Below are positions 12,937 to 25,396 of a stretch of DNA of 64,000 bases, piece by piece. The position numbers were made by a program, and so were the translations under genes. Source of the stretch: Zychaea mexicana (Eukaryota; Mucoromycota; Mucoromycetes; Mucorales; Lichtheimiaceae). The stretch spans positions 98,555 through 162,554 of the forward strand of contig NW_026516769.1 of assembly GCF_025766255.1 (NCBI RefSeq), in the 5' to 3' direction. The first letter of the stretch is position 1. Every line of letters starts with the position of its first letter. A model generated the notes under the pieces. It ran no database searches. It was not told the origin of the DNA and saw only the letters and a program-made list of their open reading frames with translations.

Positions 12937-14004
12937 CTAAAAGGGCCAACAATTCCGTTCTGCAATAGCGACTACGTGCTCATATTCTTGCAGATGTCTC
13001 CAGCTCCTATCGCAATGGGCCATCTGTGCACAAACATCACGGAGCAACTGGACTACCCAAGCAACCTGGTGACGATGGTGGTCCTGCACGACTGCGTGTG
13101 GCGCTTCCAAGATGCTCAGTAGCAACGACCACTGGTCCGGTAAATGGGTCGTGTTTTTAAAGTTCTTGAGGACACTGCTCATTTCGAGCACCACCATGCG
13201 CCCCAAATGTGCCTTGCCAAAAAGATACTTGCGGATCTCGGGGATGGCAGACAGGCCTTCGCGTGCAATGGCCAGAAGTCCCATCAGTGCCGCCAAAGAG
13301 TGACCGCGCGTGGATGCGTGTAGTGTGTTTGTACACCATCGCACCACTCGTTGGAGCTCTTCAGCCAATGCTGCTTCGTTTGCAAACTGTTCCGAGGGGC
13401 GACAGCCATCTAAACTGTGCACAATGCTGCGCGCACGTTCTTGTATGCGTAAGATTTCCTGATAAAAGTCGCCCGCAGGCGGGAAGCGTTGCTGCTGTTC
13501 GGCCAAAGTGCTCGCAGTCATAGTCATAGTCGTTGCCGATGGTGTTGGTGACATGGGGTGCTGCTTGTTGATGTTGTTCTTCAATAGGTTGGCGCTTGGC
13601 TGATGGTCTTCAATCATTTGCATGACGCGCGGGCTTTTCATGGCAACGGTCGTCAGGATGTGGCATAAAGCCATTTTGGGCAGGCCGGTCAGCCAGGTCT
13701 GCAGTGACCAGGCATCGTAAGGGACCATGTTGATCCCGGCGTCCTGGACAAGCTTTTCGTCGAAAACGCCTGCGGTGTCGGCATTTACAAACAATGTTGA
13801 TTCGGACATGAAGCTTACATTGCTCTTGGTGCTGCTACTGCTACTGCTACTGCTACTGCTACTGCTACTGCTACTATTACTACTACTCGATTCGGTTGAT
13901 ATTGTTGATGAGGCTGAGGATGATGTGGTAGCATGCGCGATTCGATCAAGACCAATGATGGATAGGATGTAAGCAAAGAGTCTTTTGGATGATGTAGTAG
14001 ACAT
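12937..14004 (-). CDS. Cut8/Sts1-like protein (candidate nuclear proteasome tether), single exon, 355 aa
   Basis: One uninterrupted frame from ATG at 14004. Residues 1-30 are Ser/Thr-rich with a short hydrophobic stretch, then a Ser run (about 39-58) encoded mostly by alternating AGT/AGC. The C-terminal two thirds are helical: LTGLPKMALCHILTTVAMKSPRVMQMI resembles the first Cut8 helix pair (L-x-K-x-x-L...L...HP). Later, a helix with IVHSLDGCRP and ELQRVVRWCTNTLH recalls the Cut8 six-helix bundle. Sts1/Cut8 holds 26S proteasomes at the nuclear envelope. The match is by general pattern, not by diagnostic residues. It converges with the TPR gene upstream (280 bp gap). Confidence 0.5.
   Translation of the reverse strand: MSTTSSKRLFAYILSIIGLDRIAHATTSSSASSTISTESSSSNSSSSSSSSSSSSSSSTKSNVSFMSESTLFVNADTAGVFDEKLVQDAGINMVPYDAWSLQTWLTGLPKMALCHILTTVAMKSPRVMQMIEDHQPSANLLKNNINKQHPMSPTPSATTMTMTASTLAEQQQRFPPAGDFYQEILRIQERARSIVHSLDGCRPSEQFANEAALAEELQRVVRWCTNTLHASTRGHSLAALMGLLAIAREGLSAIPEIRKYLFGKAHLGRMVVLEMSSVLKNFKNTTHLPDQWSLLLSILEAPHAVVQDHHRHQVAWVVQLLRDVCAQMAHCDRSWRHLQEYEHVVAIAERNCWPF
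13831..13888. repeat. Trinucleotide repeat encoding poly-Ser
   Basis: About 19 repeats of CTG/CTA-type triplets on the plus strand, read as AGC/AGT serine codons in the minus-strand gene. The alternation of two codons in hexamer steps (GCTACT) suggests slippage of a 6-bp unit. Confidence 0.85.
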
Positions 14005-15066
14005 GGCTACAAGAGGTGGGAAAGGGGGGGTGGGGTGAATTTGAGGGGTTGGGGAATAGAGAAAGAGAGAGAAAGAGAGAGGAAAAGTGGGTTGTCAAGA
14101 GAGAAGGCTGCGGATGGGGAAATAAAAGGGGGAGATCTGGGGCAGAGATAGACACTGTGTGTGTGTGTGTGTGAGAACAGAGTGCGATTAATATTTATAG
14201 TGAAGAAAAAAAGAATTCCTTTTTTTTTTGGTTGGTTTTCTTTTTCTTTTTTCGATTTTTTTTGGTCGTTTTTTTGTGATATTACGAGGCAAAAGGCGGG
14301 GAGGGGAGGGGTTGAGTGAGTGAGTTAGCTTGTTGTTAATATGAATATGGTTTCGTCTGCTTCTATGTCGGCATGAGGGTGTCTTTGATAAACAGTGTCC
14401 GGAGAAGCAAAAGGAACCATAGTACGGCTGTCGAAGAGAAAAAGAGAAAAGAAGCGTCTTCTGGTTGTTGTTGCTTTGCTTTGGAGGGCCTTTGTGCCTG
14501 AAAGAAAGAGAGTCTTGGTATAGAAAGCGTATATGTTGTTGCCTTGAGTCTCCAAGAGAAAGCGAGGTTCGTCTTTTTCTTTCTTGCTAAAGAGAGAATG
14601 TAGTGTTCTTGCTCTTTCAGGTTGGAGGAAAAGAAGGAAAACGAATCGGTGCTTCTTCTGTGTCAAAGAAGTCTGGTAGAAGGGCTTTACAAAAGATAAA
14701 GGCAGGGGGGGCTGTGTTCTCTCTCCGTTGATTCCAGGTGGAAGAGCGAAAGAAAAAGAAGAGGGGAAAGAAAGAGAGAGAGAGAGAGAGAGAGAGTGGG
14801 TCAAGTCGAAAATGCTTCTGTCCCGCTGACTTTGGGTCAGATGACTGTTGCAACGGAGGTCCCAAGACCCCCTCCCCTTCCCCCTCTCTCTTTCTTCTTT
14901 TGGCTGTCTGTGTGCTGTCGACACAGCAATAGGTGACAATGTTGAAGACCAGGACTAATCATCATGACGTAATAAACAAATATATATAATAGAAATGTCT
15001 CTCGTCCTATATATTTCCGAGCACTACCCTCTCTCTCTCTCTCTTTCTTTCTTCAAGAAACCCAAA
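14005..15066. other. 1.06-kb divergent intergenic region rich in simple sequence
   Basis: This lies between two divergent genes and holds their promoters. It contains polypurine stretches, a (GT)n tract at about 14156-14173, T-rich runs near 14220-14275, a (GA)n tract at about 14770-14796, and a CT tract (about 15031-15055) just upstream of the acetate kinase ATG, a common fungal promoter feature. Open frames over this stretch are composed of repeats and are not believed to be genes. Confidence 0.65.
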
Positions 15067-16533
15067 ATGGCACACCACATCATTGTGTTTAACGCCGGCT
15101 CGTCGAGTTTGAAATTCAAGCTCTTTGAAACTACAACCGGCAACGCAACAACCAGCATAAAGCAAGTTGCCACTGGCTCGTGCAAAGAAATTGGCTCTGA
15201 TAAATCCACATGGTCCCTCAACGACGATACACAACAGCGCTCTATCGCATCCCACGAGGACGCTTTGACCCTTATTATCGACGAATTGAAAGCGAACCAG
15301 CTGATATCAGCTAATAATAACCCAAAACCCTCCTCCTCCTCGTCGACGACCTTGCGTGTGGGTCATCGGGTAGTGCATGGCGGCGATCGTCGTGATCCTG
15401 TCAAGGTGACGTCTGAAACACTGGAACAATTGGAAGAGTTGACCAAGTTGGCGCCATTGCATAACCATCGCGCAGTGGTTGTCATGCGTGCCAGCTTGGA
15501 CCGGATCGAGGGCGCTGATAATTACGCCTATTTCGATACCATGTTTCATGCCACTCTGCCAGAATTCATCTACACCTACCCCCTGCCGCGTGAGAAGGCT
15601 TTCAAATGCTCCATCCGCAAATGGGGGTTCCATGGGTAGCCTATTTTTTTAAAAAAAAGTTACTTGTCTGTTACTGCATTCTAACTACTTGTTGTCTGTC
15701 AATAATGACATAGGCTTTCGCATGAATTTGTCGCTAATGCAGCAGCGCGACACTTGCAAAAGCCCCTCAAAGACTTGAAATTGGTGACATTGCATCTCGG
15801 CAACGGAAGTAGCGCGTGCGCTATCAAGTTTGGCAAGAGCTTTGATACGTCCATGGGGCTGACTCCTGTGTCAGGTAACAAATAACACAAAAGGGCCATT
15901 TCTAGGGATTCACGAGACTTATTCACCATGGTCATCGAGTGAATCTGGACACCTCACCATACTGTCTGTGTAGGTTTACCCGCCAGCACACGATCTGGTG
16001 ACATTGACCCTTCCGCCGTATTCCATCTGGTATCAGATCCATCCGAGCCCAAAGATGCGTCAGGAGGCGCTGGTGTTGAGCTTTCCAAAGCCGAGCATGT
16101 CTTGAACAAAGAGAGCGGCTTCAAGGGTCTCTGTGGCATTTCCCATGTAGGCGAGCTCGTCAAGCAAGCTCAAGAAAAGAGCAGCCGCGAAGCGCAGCTA
16201 TCCCTCGACATCCTTTATAATCGAATTCAGAACTTTGTGGGCGCTTATTTTGTAGCCCTTGAAGGCGGTGTTGATGCCATTGTCTTTACGGGTGGAATTG
16301 GTGAAGCATCGCCTCAAGTGCGTCAAGGCGTTACGGACAAACTGCAATGTCTCGGATGTAAGATTGACAAGGACAAGAATAATAAGACCGATGCGTCTTA
16401 CAGCAGCAGCAACGGCAGCAACGGAGTAGTGGATATTTCGGAACCGAATACGGCCATCAAGACGTTGGTTATCGAAACGAACGAAGAGCTCCGTATTGCG
16501 GAAATGATGATGGAGCAAGAAGAAGAAGGATAA
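15067..16533 (+). CDS. Acetate kinase, 3 exons, 429 aa
   Basis: Makes acetyl phosphate and ADP from acetate and ATP (or the reverse); in fungi it usually works with phosphoketolase (Xfp). Exons 15067-15635, 15714-15874 and 15974-16533 give 430 codons. Visible: family signature [13 protein letters not shown] at residues 7-19, GHRVVHGG substrate arginine loop, [10 protein letters not shown] with the catalytic Asp, the second signature KWGFHGLSHEF across the first intron, [12 protein letters not shown] phosphate loop, TRSGDIDP with the catalytic Arg, and [13 protein letters not shown] near the C-terminus. Length is normal (about 400-430). A Ser/Asn-rich insert lies near residues 380-395. The upstream in-frame extension to 14995 is only a CT tract; ATG 15067 begins the conserved sequence. 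No partner gene is in this window. Confidence 0.95.
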
Positions 16534-16808
16534 AGTCAAAGCGCCGATCTAAAACGCGAAGGTTGGAAGGTGAATTTTGAAGGACACAAAACACGCGACG
16601 GACGCGTTCCTCTTTTTTTTTTACCTTTCTTTCATAGCTCGTTTGTCCCTCCCTCCCTCTCTCTTCCTCTCTCTTGTAATAACAAAAAATTATTTCAGTG
16701 CTCGTCGTATATCTAAAGTTGTATAACCCGCCTTCCTTCCCTTGTGCGTGCATTCTTCTTCCCAACCTTTTGTTAAACAAGAAAAAAAACCTTTCCTCCA
16801 TTGCCGCC

Positions 16809-19157
16809 ATGGGAATTAAACGAGCTGTGCTCATTGATGAGCCTTTCCCTGATCTCTTTTGTGGCCTATGCCAAGGTATATAGTGTGATGTTATAAAGCG
16901 TTGCCGCTCTCGCTCGTAATTGACTCTGTCTTTGCTCTTTTGCTCTTTTGCTTTGTATTAGGTATTCTGGACGATCCCGTTCAAGTTCGTTGTCCTGAAG
17001 GTAAATAAGAGTCGCTATATAGCCAACCCTCGTTCAACACATAAACGTCCTCACCACCATCCACAAGTTAAAAAAAATTTTTGTCCTTGTCTTGCTTGCT
17101 AATATGATGGATAATAGATCACATGTTCTGTAACAGCTGTATTAAAAGCTACTTGCAACAAAGCCGAACATGTCCACACTGTCTGACCGACCTCGACCCA
17201 TCCCTGTTCCAGCCATCCAAGTTCGTTCAACGCCAAATTGGTCGATTACGTGTACGTTGTCCAAATCATGATGCAGGATGCTCTTGGCAAGGTATATTAT
17301 CGGATTCGCATCCAAATGAGGTAAGTCACGCTGTTATCCCAATTTTTGCTTGAACTGGTCCATTGTATATTCCACATACATACGATCAGTGGTGATAATC
17401 GTTTTGGTTTACCAATATTTGTGGGGTTGGTCGGTTTATAGTGTAGCTACGAGACATGTGAATGTCATAATGCCAAACACGGATGTAAGGAACGGTTACG
17501 GCGGTTGGATATACAACATCATGAATGTCCCTACGAACTTTTACCGTGTCCCAACATGATGCCCTTGTGTAAGCCGTTCTTCCGCAAGGACAAGGCAACT
17601 CACGAAAAGACGTGTCGATCATACCCGTGCCCATTCGCAATGGAAGGCTGTGCTTATATCGGTGTTCTGCCGGATGTGAACGCTCACTGCGACATGTACT
17701 GTGGAAAATTACACAAACGTATCAAGGACTTAGAAGCTGAATGTGAGCGGTTAAAGGAATGTATGGCGGGATGCACCAATGGCAGTTGCAATCAAATCGC
17801 TCAGCAAACAGCTACACCGTCTTCAAACGCTATGCAGTCAGCAGCAACAGCAAGTGCAGCAACAACAACAACAACAGCAACAACAACGGCAGGGTCTGGA
17901 GGAGATGATGATGATATGGGCGGCATTGACTTATTGGAGCAAATGTTGAGCGGTGCCGACAGTGACTATTTGTCTTTGGGACTATTGGGCAATGTCAATG
18001 AAAACAAGCCTTCGACCGACGCAAACGAATCGCAACAACCATCCTCATCACAACAACAGCCTAACCATGGATCCCATACACCGCAGCACGATCAACAACA
18101 GCAGCAGGAACAACAGCCTCTGATCAACAGCTTATTGGAAAATCCGAATGGTGATTTGATGGATTTAAGCGACTGTTTGTCGCCACTACCATTCATTTCT
18201 AATATCGACAGCAAGCAACCGCAGCAACCAATACCAACATCCATTGCTGCACCCAAACGATCTTCAAACGGCAAAATCATTCGATATAGCAAGAACGTCC
18301 GATTAGCGCACAGCGCACTCCGCATGGCACGACAGCAACAAAGCCGATATCTCTCGGATATGAATCCATTCGATGCTCTTATGGAGGATTTAGACGTGGC
18401 TGGCATCAAACCTGATTATCAACTATTATCAGAGCAACAGCAGCAACAACAACATCATCATCATCAGCAGGAGCAACACCCACAAGACCAGCAGCCAGCA
18501 GTACAAAATGCACCTACACCTGCTTCCATCATCTCAACATCGAGCCAACAAGACGATATCTCCAACTTGATGGCACAACACTCACTTTCATCTCCACAGC
18601 CTAATCCATTTTCATTCAATAATTTGGAGGACGTACAAAAGTACTTGTCGGATATGGCACCTGTACCAACAGCAAGTGCAACAACAGCGGAGGACAGCAA
18701 ATCCATTCCATCAGCAACTTCACCGGCATATACCCCGTCAACTCAACCATTGCCTCCTGCTCCTTCAACACCAGCTCAAAGCAGTCCATTACGAAATAGC
18801 AGTAGTAGTAAGACGAATAAGCCAAGGAAACCCAAGGAGAAAAAGAACAAGAAGGCCACGGCTGCTGCTGCCGCTGCTGCTCCTCCAACTACTGTACTAG
18901 ACGCTCGTTCACCGCAATCAGTACGATCACCACAGCCATCGTCACCTAATAGCACAGCATCACCTGCAGATGCTCCCAAAAAACGACCCATGTTTGTCCT
19001 CGCATCCAGTTATTTGGCCAACTACGGAACCAACAATAGCAACAGCACCACCACGAGCATTTCTAATAATCATAACAATACTACTCCCAACCCCACTACT
19101 ACTACTACCACTACTACTACTACTATCAGCAACACCACCAAACAGCAATCATCATAA
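16809..19157 (+). CDS. RING finger / TRAF-type zinc-finger protein with long Gln/Thr/Ser-rich tail, 4 exons, about 674 aa
   Basis: The start sits in a GCCGCCATGG context. Exons 16809-16875, 16962-17000, 17118-17320 and 17442-19157 sum to 675 codons. Residues about 18-60 form a C3HC4 RING spread over three exons: FCGLC, RC, DHMFCNSC, then TCPHC, as in E3 ubiquitin ligases. Next come TRAF-type zinc-finger repeats: RCPNHDAGCSW, CSYETCECHNAKHGCKERL, CPYELLPCPN and a final C-x-H-x-C set up to about residue 190, then a short coiled coil (LHKRIKDLEAECERLKECM). The remaining 450 residues are low-complexity (poly-Q, poly-T, poly-A, KPRKPKEKKNKK basic patch). No MATH domain is visible, so it is RING-TRAF-ZnF only. 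It is likely a ubiquitin ligase adaptor; substrates are unknown. Confidence 0.85.
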
Positions 19158-19364
19158 AAAAAATATCACTACTACTCTACTGTATATATGCATTTTCCCT
19201 TTTCATTTCCAAAAAAAGATACTCATCGCATCATCCACACACCATCAAGAAAACAAGCACACCCCAACAACAATACTAAATATACACTTTTATAAATTTT
19301 GGTTTCTAGCTTTTATTATTGTTACTATAATTATTACAATGATGGGATGATGATTACTTTTTCT
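19158..19364. other. Convergent gene junction
   Basis: A 207-bp AT-rich spacer between the stop codons of the RING/TRAF gene and UTP25. It holds both 3' ends; nothing else is seen. Confidence 0.5.
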
Positions 19365-22300
19365 TTATGCAAACATGAAAACATTCTTTTGTGCCGTGCA
19401 CATTTTCTGTGCTCTTTCTGTGCCTACTATCCGTTCCAGCTTTAGATGATCGTATCGTGAAAACAAGGCTGTACATGAGAATGTGGCTTCTTCGGCCGCA
19501 CTTGCTTCATTAAACTTGAGACCCAAGAAGTTGACCACCTCGTTGTAGAACTGAGGATGGTCGGGTAAGCCATAAAACACCACATGGAAGGTGCCTCGAA
19601 TGTTGAGTCGTCGGAAAAAGTGAACACGTTCGGTGTAGAGTAAAAAGCTGGTGCGACCGTGGAAGAATTGACCTCTTGCTCGAGTAATACCCTTGGGTGT
19701 TGTGTACCTGGTGGAAAGGGGAAAAGTTTAAATGTCAGTGAGGGGGAGGGATATGATAGTTACTTATTGGAAAAAAGGTCACCAGCCAGAGGTTCACTTA
19801 CTCGCAAAGTGGTTCGTAGGAATACATGTTGTCTTCAAAATAGTTGCGGATGCGAACAAAGTCAAAATAGGATGGGATGAAAATGAGGGTATGAGATTGC
19901 ATGATAGCTGACTTGCGTAATCCGGGCAAGGTCTATTATTGAAAGACAGTACAGTTTCCCAAATGTTAGAGCAAGATATATGCATGTACCTCGCTGACTT
20001 TTTTTTGCTCTTACCTTTTCAACAAAGTATTTAAACCGTGTGTCGTCCATGGCAGCCAGCGACGTAGTGTCCACACGTGTAAAGGTCTACGAGCAAAGAT
20101 GTCAAGTAAATGAATTTGACCCTCTCACAACCATAATTCGTTAACTATGTTTTCAAAAGTACCTGTTGTACTTGAGGAATCACATCAAGGATAGATCCAT
20201 CCTCGACCTTTTGTTTGATCTTGAGCTTGCCTGCAACATTCTTAAAATACTTGTTGAAGATGGCATTGAACTCGGGAGTCAGAAATTCGCTAAAGACCAA
20301 GGTTTGTCGCAAATACGTGGCTCTAAAATTGGATATTGATTAATCTCATCGTCCATTACAAAGGAGTGTTTGATACATGTACACAACGACTTACTTTTTA
20401 TCCAGGTACCAATTTTTGATTCGTGAAATATCACATCCGTGTGTATCGAGAGGAATCCGGTTCAAAAATTGGAAAATGTGCTATGCAAAACCCATTCCTG
20501 TAAGCGTCCCTATTCCAACTCGTCCTGCAAAATGTGTCAAACGTGATTACCATACCTCAACATGTTCCCAGTTTTGCATCAAAAAAGTGCTTGCTTGATC
20601 AAAGATGACAAGCTCGATCGAAGATAAGAAATCAAAATCTTGTTTCTTGTCACTATAAAAAGCCATATCTAACATCAGCTTTCGTGTTCCCTGTGCTCTG
20701 TCATCCGATTCAAATAGGAAAACAGAAAACACATACCCTTCGGCGCCAATCATCATACGCAGACCTAGTGGCGAGGCGATGATCATATCTGCAGCATAAT
20801 AATCACTATAAAACTTCATACTCTTTCTGGTAAACTTGATTGCCAGACGGAAATGATCATCAATGTTGCCCTTGAACGTGGCAAGGAAGTCTGCCGGCTT
20901 TGTATCGTCCTGCTCTTCCTTCTCTCGCAACTTGTATTCATCATAGAAACGTTTTTTGTTTTCCTGAAAAAAAGAAAGCCAATCAGTGGACTCCGCCCCA
21001 ACTAATCATCTCCCCTGAGAAAATGGATATATACCTGTTGCTCGCTACCCGATAACTTGATCATCATATCCACAATATCAACGACTGAGTTTCTGAACGG
21101 AACAACAATCAGTACTTTTGGTCGAGTAAAACCTTGATCCCGGATGTCGCTAAAATATTAACAAATAGCGTGAGTAAACCGTTAAACCATACTTGAACCA
21201 TATCCCAGTAAAATACCCAATATCGATGTTGTCAGTTTGTGCTTTGGTGATTTTGTTCGTGTTTCTCATGATACGATCGCGTGTTCTATTAAACAAAAAA
21301 TAAAAGGAAGAAAGTCAGTTTATTACTACAAGATGCCTGTTGAAAATCCCTAAAGAGAACTTACTTGTGGATATGATTCAATGCATGTAAAACATATGCG
21401 TTTCTAATTTCATCAGCGTTATCCAAACTGCGGTTACAGTACATTACATCACGATATTCGTTAAATTGCTGGAATAAACGATCTTGCAGTGGTGTGAAAA
21501 CTCGAGATTCTATTAAATATCAGATTTTAGTAAAACTCATATATACGCACTATGTATATACGTTCCGCCCAGTAGTAGAACTATCAGCTCACCATCCTCT
21601 GAGTCCAAAACATTCTTATTTGCTTTTTTCCAAAGCTTTGCCAGGCGTCCTCGTACTTTGGCTTCCACCAAATCGGTCACCGGTTTCGACTCCTTAATGC
21701 TCTTGTCAGGTACTGCGGTATAGCCCACAACGTCTTTTAGAGCATCATCTTCAAACGTTTGAGCGTTCCACTTTTTGTCTTCAATAAGAGAAATTTTTTG
21801 ATCGAATTCTTTAGGTTGATCGTCGGTGAAATGGCGCGAGAACGGATCCTCTATAGACAGTAAGTGGAAGTATATCAGTACTTGTTCAGCCCATTTCTTT
21901 AGCGGCTTGGTTTAGATCAATCTACTATCATACCCTCACGTCCTTCTTCTTCATCACTCGATTCATCCCCAACCATGATTTGATCCTGCTTTTCTTCTTC
22001 GTCGATAATTCCTTCTCCATCATCTAGAGGAAAAGATCACACAACCAATTTAGCGTTTGATACGAATTAATCGGTCATGGTAAAGCTAATGACTTTTTCT
22101 GTTATACCTTCTTCTTCTACTTCCTCATCTTTCTCCTCCTCTTCGTTTTCTTCTTCAGCATCATTTACCGCCATGTCATTTTCATCATGAACCTCTTGTT
22201 CTTCTTCATCTTCATCGTCGCCGTCGGAGTCCTCATCTTCAAAACCCTCCTGCTCACGTTTGATTCTGGCATAAAAAGTCTGGTTTTTGGATGTCTTTTG

Positions 22301-22845
22301 CAACGAGCCCACTAACTGCGAGTATGCCGAAGGCTTTTGCCATGTTTCTTCTTCTTCATCATCTCCTTCTTCCTCGTCTTCTTCGCTTTCGAATTGAACT
22401 TGTCCTTCTTCCATTTCTCGATCCAGGTCTTCTTCGTAAACAACGCGACGGCGGCGTCTAATTGACAATAGTAATAATAAGGTTTGTGTGATAAGTACAC
22501 ATAATATCTTGCTTATGTAAGAAACCCAATTAAAGGGGTGGAAAGAGAAGGTGCAAGACAATAAAAATATGAGGTAAAGACTTACTTGGTAGGTCCACCT
22601 TCCTCACCACTTTCAGCATTATCATTCTCCTCGTCTTCTTCGTCGTCTTGAAAATCGTCTGGGATCAAAGTACCGTATTCTTTGAGATCGTTCTTTTGCT
22701 TGCGAGACAAACTGCCAAACTTGACGGTTTCGTTTTTGCGTTTCGAGGCTGATTTCGAAGAAGAAAGACCAGAGACATGTTGAGCAGGTGCACGAGTATT
22801 TTTATGTGCCATGCTTTTGCTAATGGCCGAACGTCCTTTTGCCAT
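19365..22845 (-). CDS. UTP25: U3 snoRNP-associated protein Utp25 (DEF family), 14 exons, about 800 aa
   Basis: Nucleolar SSU-processome factor needed for 18S rRNA maturation, a degenerate DEAD-like helicase fold. Exons (minus): 22845-22586, 22457-22108, 22023-21934, 21850-21593, 21509-21365, 21285-21217, 21149-21035, 20963-20737, 20652-20556, 20480-20395, 20322-20163, 20086-20015, 19932-19802 and 19707-19365, total 801 codons, all junctions in phase. The N-terminal 250 residues are Glu/Asp-rich. Diagnostic blocks follow: [18 protein letters not shown] (motif Ia-like), [39 protein letters not shown] (DEAD replaced by DQAS), [56 protein letters not shown] and [11 protein letters not shown] near the C-terminus. 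Loss of the helicase catalytic residues is normal for Utp25. Confidence 0.94.
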
Positions 22846-23702
22846 GATTCCAAACGAGTTTCGAGATTTTTCGTTGCGCGATCGATCTAAGAAAAGAAGA
22901 GGGAAAAAAATTCAGTCCGTTTTTTTAACTTCTCTGTACGACAATCAGCCAATCAATTTCGGCATTTATTGATTTCCTCAGCATGGCTGCAATCTTTTTC
23001 GTTCTTCCCTGCTACTCCTACTACTGCTGCTACTGTCATCCCAAATCGTTGCCGAGGCTTTGAATCTCAATAGATTCGTTTTAAAATGATAGAATCACCT
23101 ACTCGTTGATCATCAGTCATTATATTATAGAAAACATATGTCTATACTGCCGCCAAAATCAGTCTATTGCTCTATGCATTGTAATAAATATGATCATAAC
23201 ATTTGATAGTCACTCTGCCTTGATAGTATACGGTTGATTGATCGCTTTGATCGCTTTGTTGCTAGCGTACCGATTATCGTCCATATCCAGCTTATATGAC
23301 AGCAGGTGCTCCTAGTAAGTCCTGTATCATTGAGCCACGCATACATATAAATGCTGAAGAACAAAGGAAGGGAACTAACGGTCAGTTACGCAATGGCTTT
23401 GAAAGTGGCGGAGAGACGACAAGTTTTTAAAAACGAATTGGCCAAGTCTTGTGCATACATATGTGAGTGCATGCCTTATGGTAGTTGTTACTACATAACT
23501 GCTCTGAAAGTATTAAGTTATCACTCGTATAAAATATCTTCTCTGAAAAGTACAGAGTCACGTGGCGATTAGAGTTTTCATCATCATGGTTACAGGCGGC
23601 TACAAATAATAAAGGAGAGCTACGTGAAGAAAATACTTAATTTCTAATTATTATATTAGTGAATGCTTCAAATATATTCTTTATGTACAAATGGGAGATT
23701 AC
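22846..23702. other. Intergenic region upstream of UTP25 and downstream of GPI8
   Basis: An 857-bp stretch without a supported gene. A 73-codon open frame at 23351-23572 lacks homology-like features and is probably chance. The region near 22850-22950 is the likely UTP25 promoter; no clear ribosome-biogenesis motif could be identified. Confidence 0.5.
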
Positions 23703-25396
23703 TTAGGAGCTGATACTGGAGAGAACTACAAATCCAATGCCTCCAGTCGCAACTGCACCAACGATGGATGCAGGTGAAGACCAAAGCGACTGCAACCAAC
23801 TGTTGAACGACTTTTCTACGCGCTTAACATTGAATGCACGAAGCCGGTGTTGAGTCTCCTTTTGCTCCAACTCTTCAAGAGATAATGTAGAAGCGTTCTT
23901 TTCTTCATTCAAGAGTTCCTGTTTTTGATATGTTAAACAAATGGCTCAAGCTGGTTTCTTTTTCCAAAAAGTAGACCTACCGAACTTACATTGGTATCTT
24001 CGGGATTATCATCTGCTCCGATAAGTGGATAACGTTGTCGAGTCAGTTCCACATTTTGGACATTGCCGAAAAAGTCGGTAACCTTTACTTGATCTAATGG
24101 ACGTTTAAATAAATCAGAGCGAATTCCAGGGTGCGATGCAATCTTAACAGGATCATATGAATCAAACTAGAGCATAAAGCGGTTATACGTCAGTCAATAG
24201 AATTATGTTGCACAATAAGAAATTAAAAAAAATAATGTTTACCAGATTCTTCAAAGTTTTGTCGCTTGTCATATCAATTTTCTCAAGGAACTCGAGATTG
24301 TAATAAGTGTATCCGTCGATTACTGCTACACCCAAATCATGATCCGTATGATGCTTTTAGGAGGAAAAAAACGCATTAGAAAATAATCGCCATACTACCA
24401 TATCAACGGGAGTAAACTATTATACAGTAAGCATCCGACAGCTTACCGAGTACGAGCTTTCGCCTAATCGACTACTTCCAGTTGCCAAAATGTTGGGAGA
24501 GTAAATCTTGCTATACATTGTGTTGGCTTGGCAGGTGTCAATCATGAAGAGCATTTCGTTGTATCTACACATTGAAAGCATTGTCAATACACGCAATGAC
24601 AAGGATAATGGATTCATAGAGTGAAAAGACTTTACCTCTTCTTCTCCCACATTTGTTCAAAAGAGTCAGCGAGATCATATGCACTAATTTCTTCGGCATC
24701 CTGGAATTTTAAAAACTCATCGCCACCATGGCCTGTCATGTAAATAAGAACGTTGGACCGATCATCGGATAAAAGACGTTTTGATCGTGGGGTATCGGGG
24801 GACACACGTCCTGCATAACATAAGCAAACATATGGGAGAAATGTGTGGTTAGTAATCCGATGTTAATACAATAAAGCAAGGAGCGCACGCACCACACCAT
24901 TGTTTCTTACCAGTAAGCATGCGAATGAAATTCTCGACAGTAACTTCATATCCACGATAGTCAACCTCAACGTTATCACCATAAAGATCCAAAATACGTG
25001 CTGCATTGTTGTATACGGTTGCTGGATATTTGTTGCGAGGATTACATGAAACGTCGTCCGCTAACATAAGAATAATATTCGAGTCGGGAATACCCAATCG
25101 TTTGACGGTGCGGTACATGGAAAGCGTGTTGGCGACATGACGATAATTGAACCAGAACCGTGAGGTGCATACCTAATTTTGAAAAGTCCAAGCATTGAGT
25201 TAAAAATGAGACGAATAGTTTGCCTTGAGAGCATACATTGCATTACCAGCACTGCCCAATTATTGGTATGGCCACTCTGACTAAAGAACCCTTCCACTTG
25301 TTCATCTCGAGAAGGTGATGAAGCAAGGCCCGTAGTAGCACAAAGTGCAAACAAGGCGCTCCATGCAAGTAAGCAGTAAAGGATGGACCTTAGCAT
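23703..25396 (-). CDS. GPI8: GPI-anchor transamidase catalytic subunit Gpi8/PIG-K, 7 exons, 402 aa
   Basis: Caspase-like cysteine protease (C13 family) of the ER that cleaves the C-terminal signal and attaches GPI anchors. Exons (minus): 25396-25247, 25172-24911, 24810-24636, 24564-24447, 24353-24243, 24166-23990 and 23918-23703, total 403 codons. Residues 1-25 are a signal peptide ([17 protein letters not shown]). Then [21 protein letters not shown] starts the protease domain; [21 protein letters not shown], catalytic His in [12 protein letters not shown], catalytic Cys in [12 protein letters not shown], and [20 protein letters not shown] follow. A C-terminal hydrophobic segment ([18 protein letters not shown]) is the ER membrane anchor. 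Length agrees with yeast (411) and human (395). It is the last ordinary host gene before the transposon island. Confidence 0.95.

Noticed and set aside
14325..14939. 204-codon open frame on the minus strand
   Set aside because: It runs through polypurine and GA/CT simple sequence in the divergent promoter region, shows no domain and is rich in low-complexity Ser/Leu runs.
14995..15066. N-terminal extension of acetate kinase starting at 14995
   Set aside because: The extension translates a CT repeat; the conserved family sequence begins right after ATG 15067.
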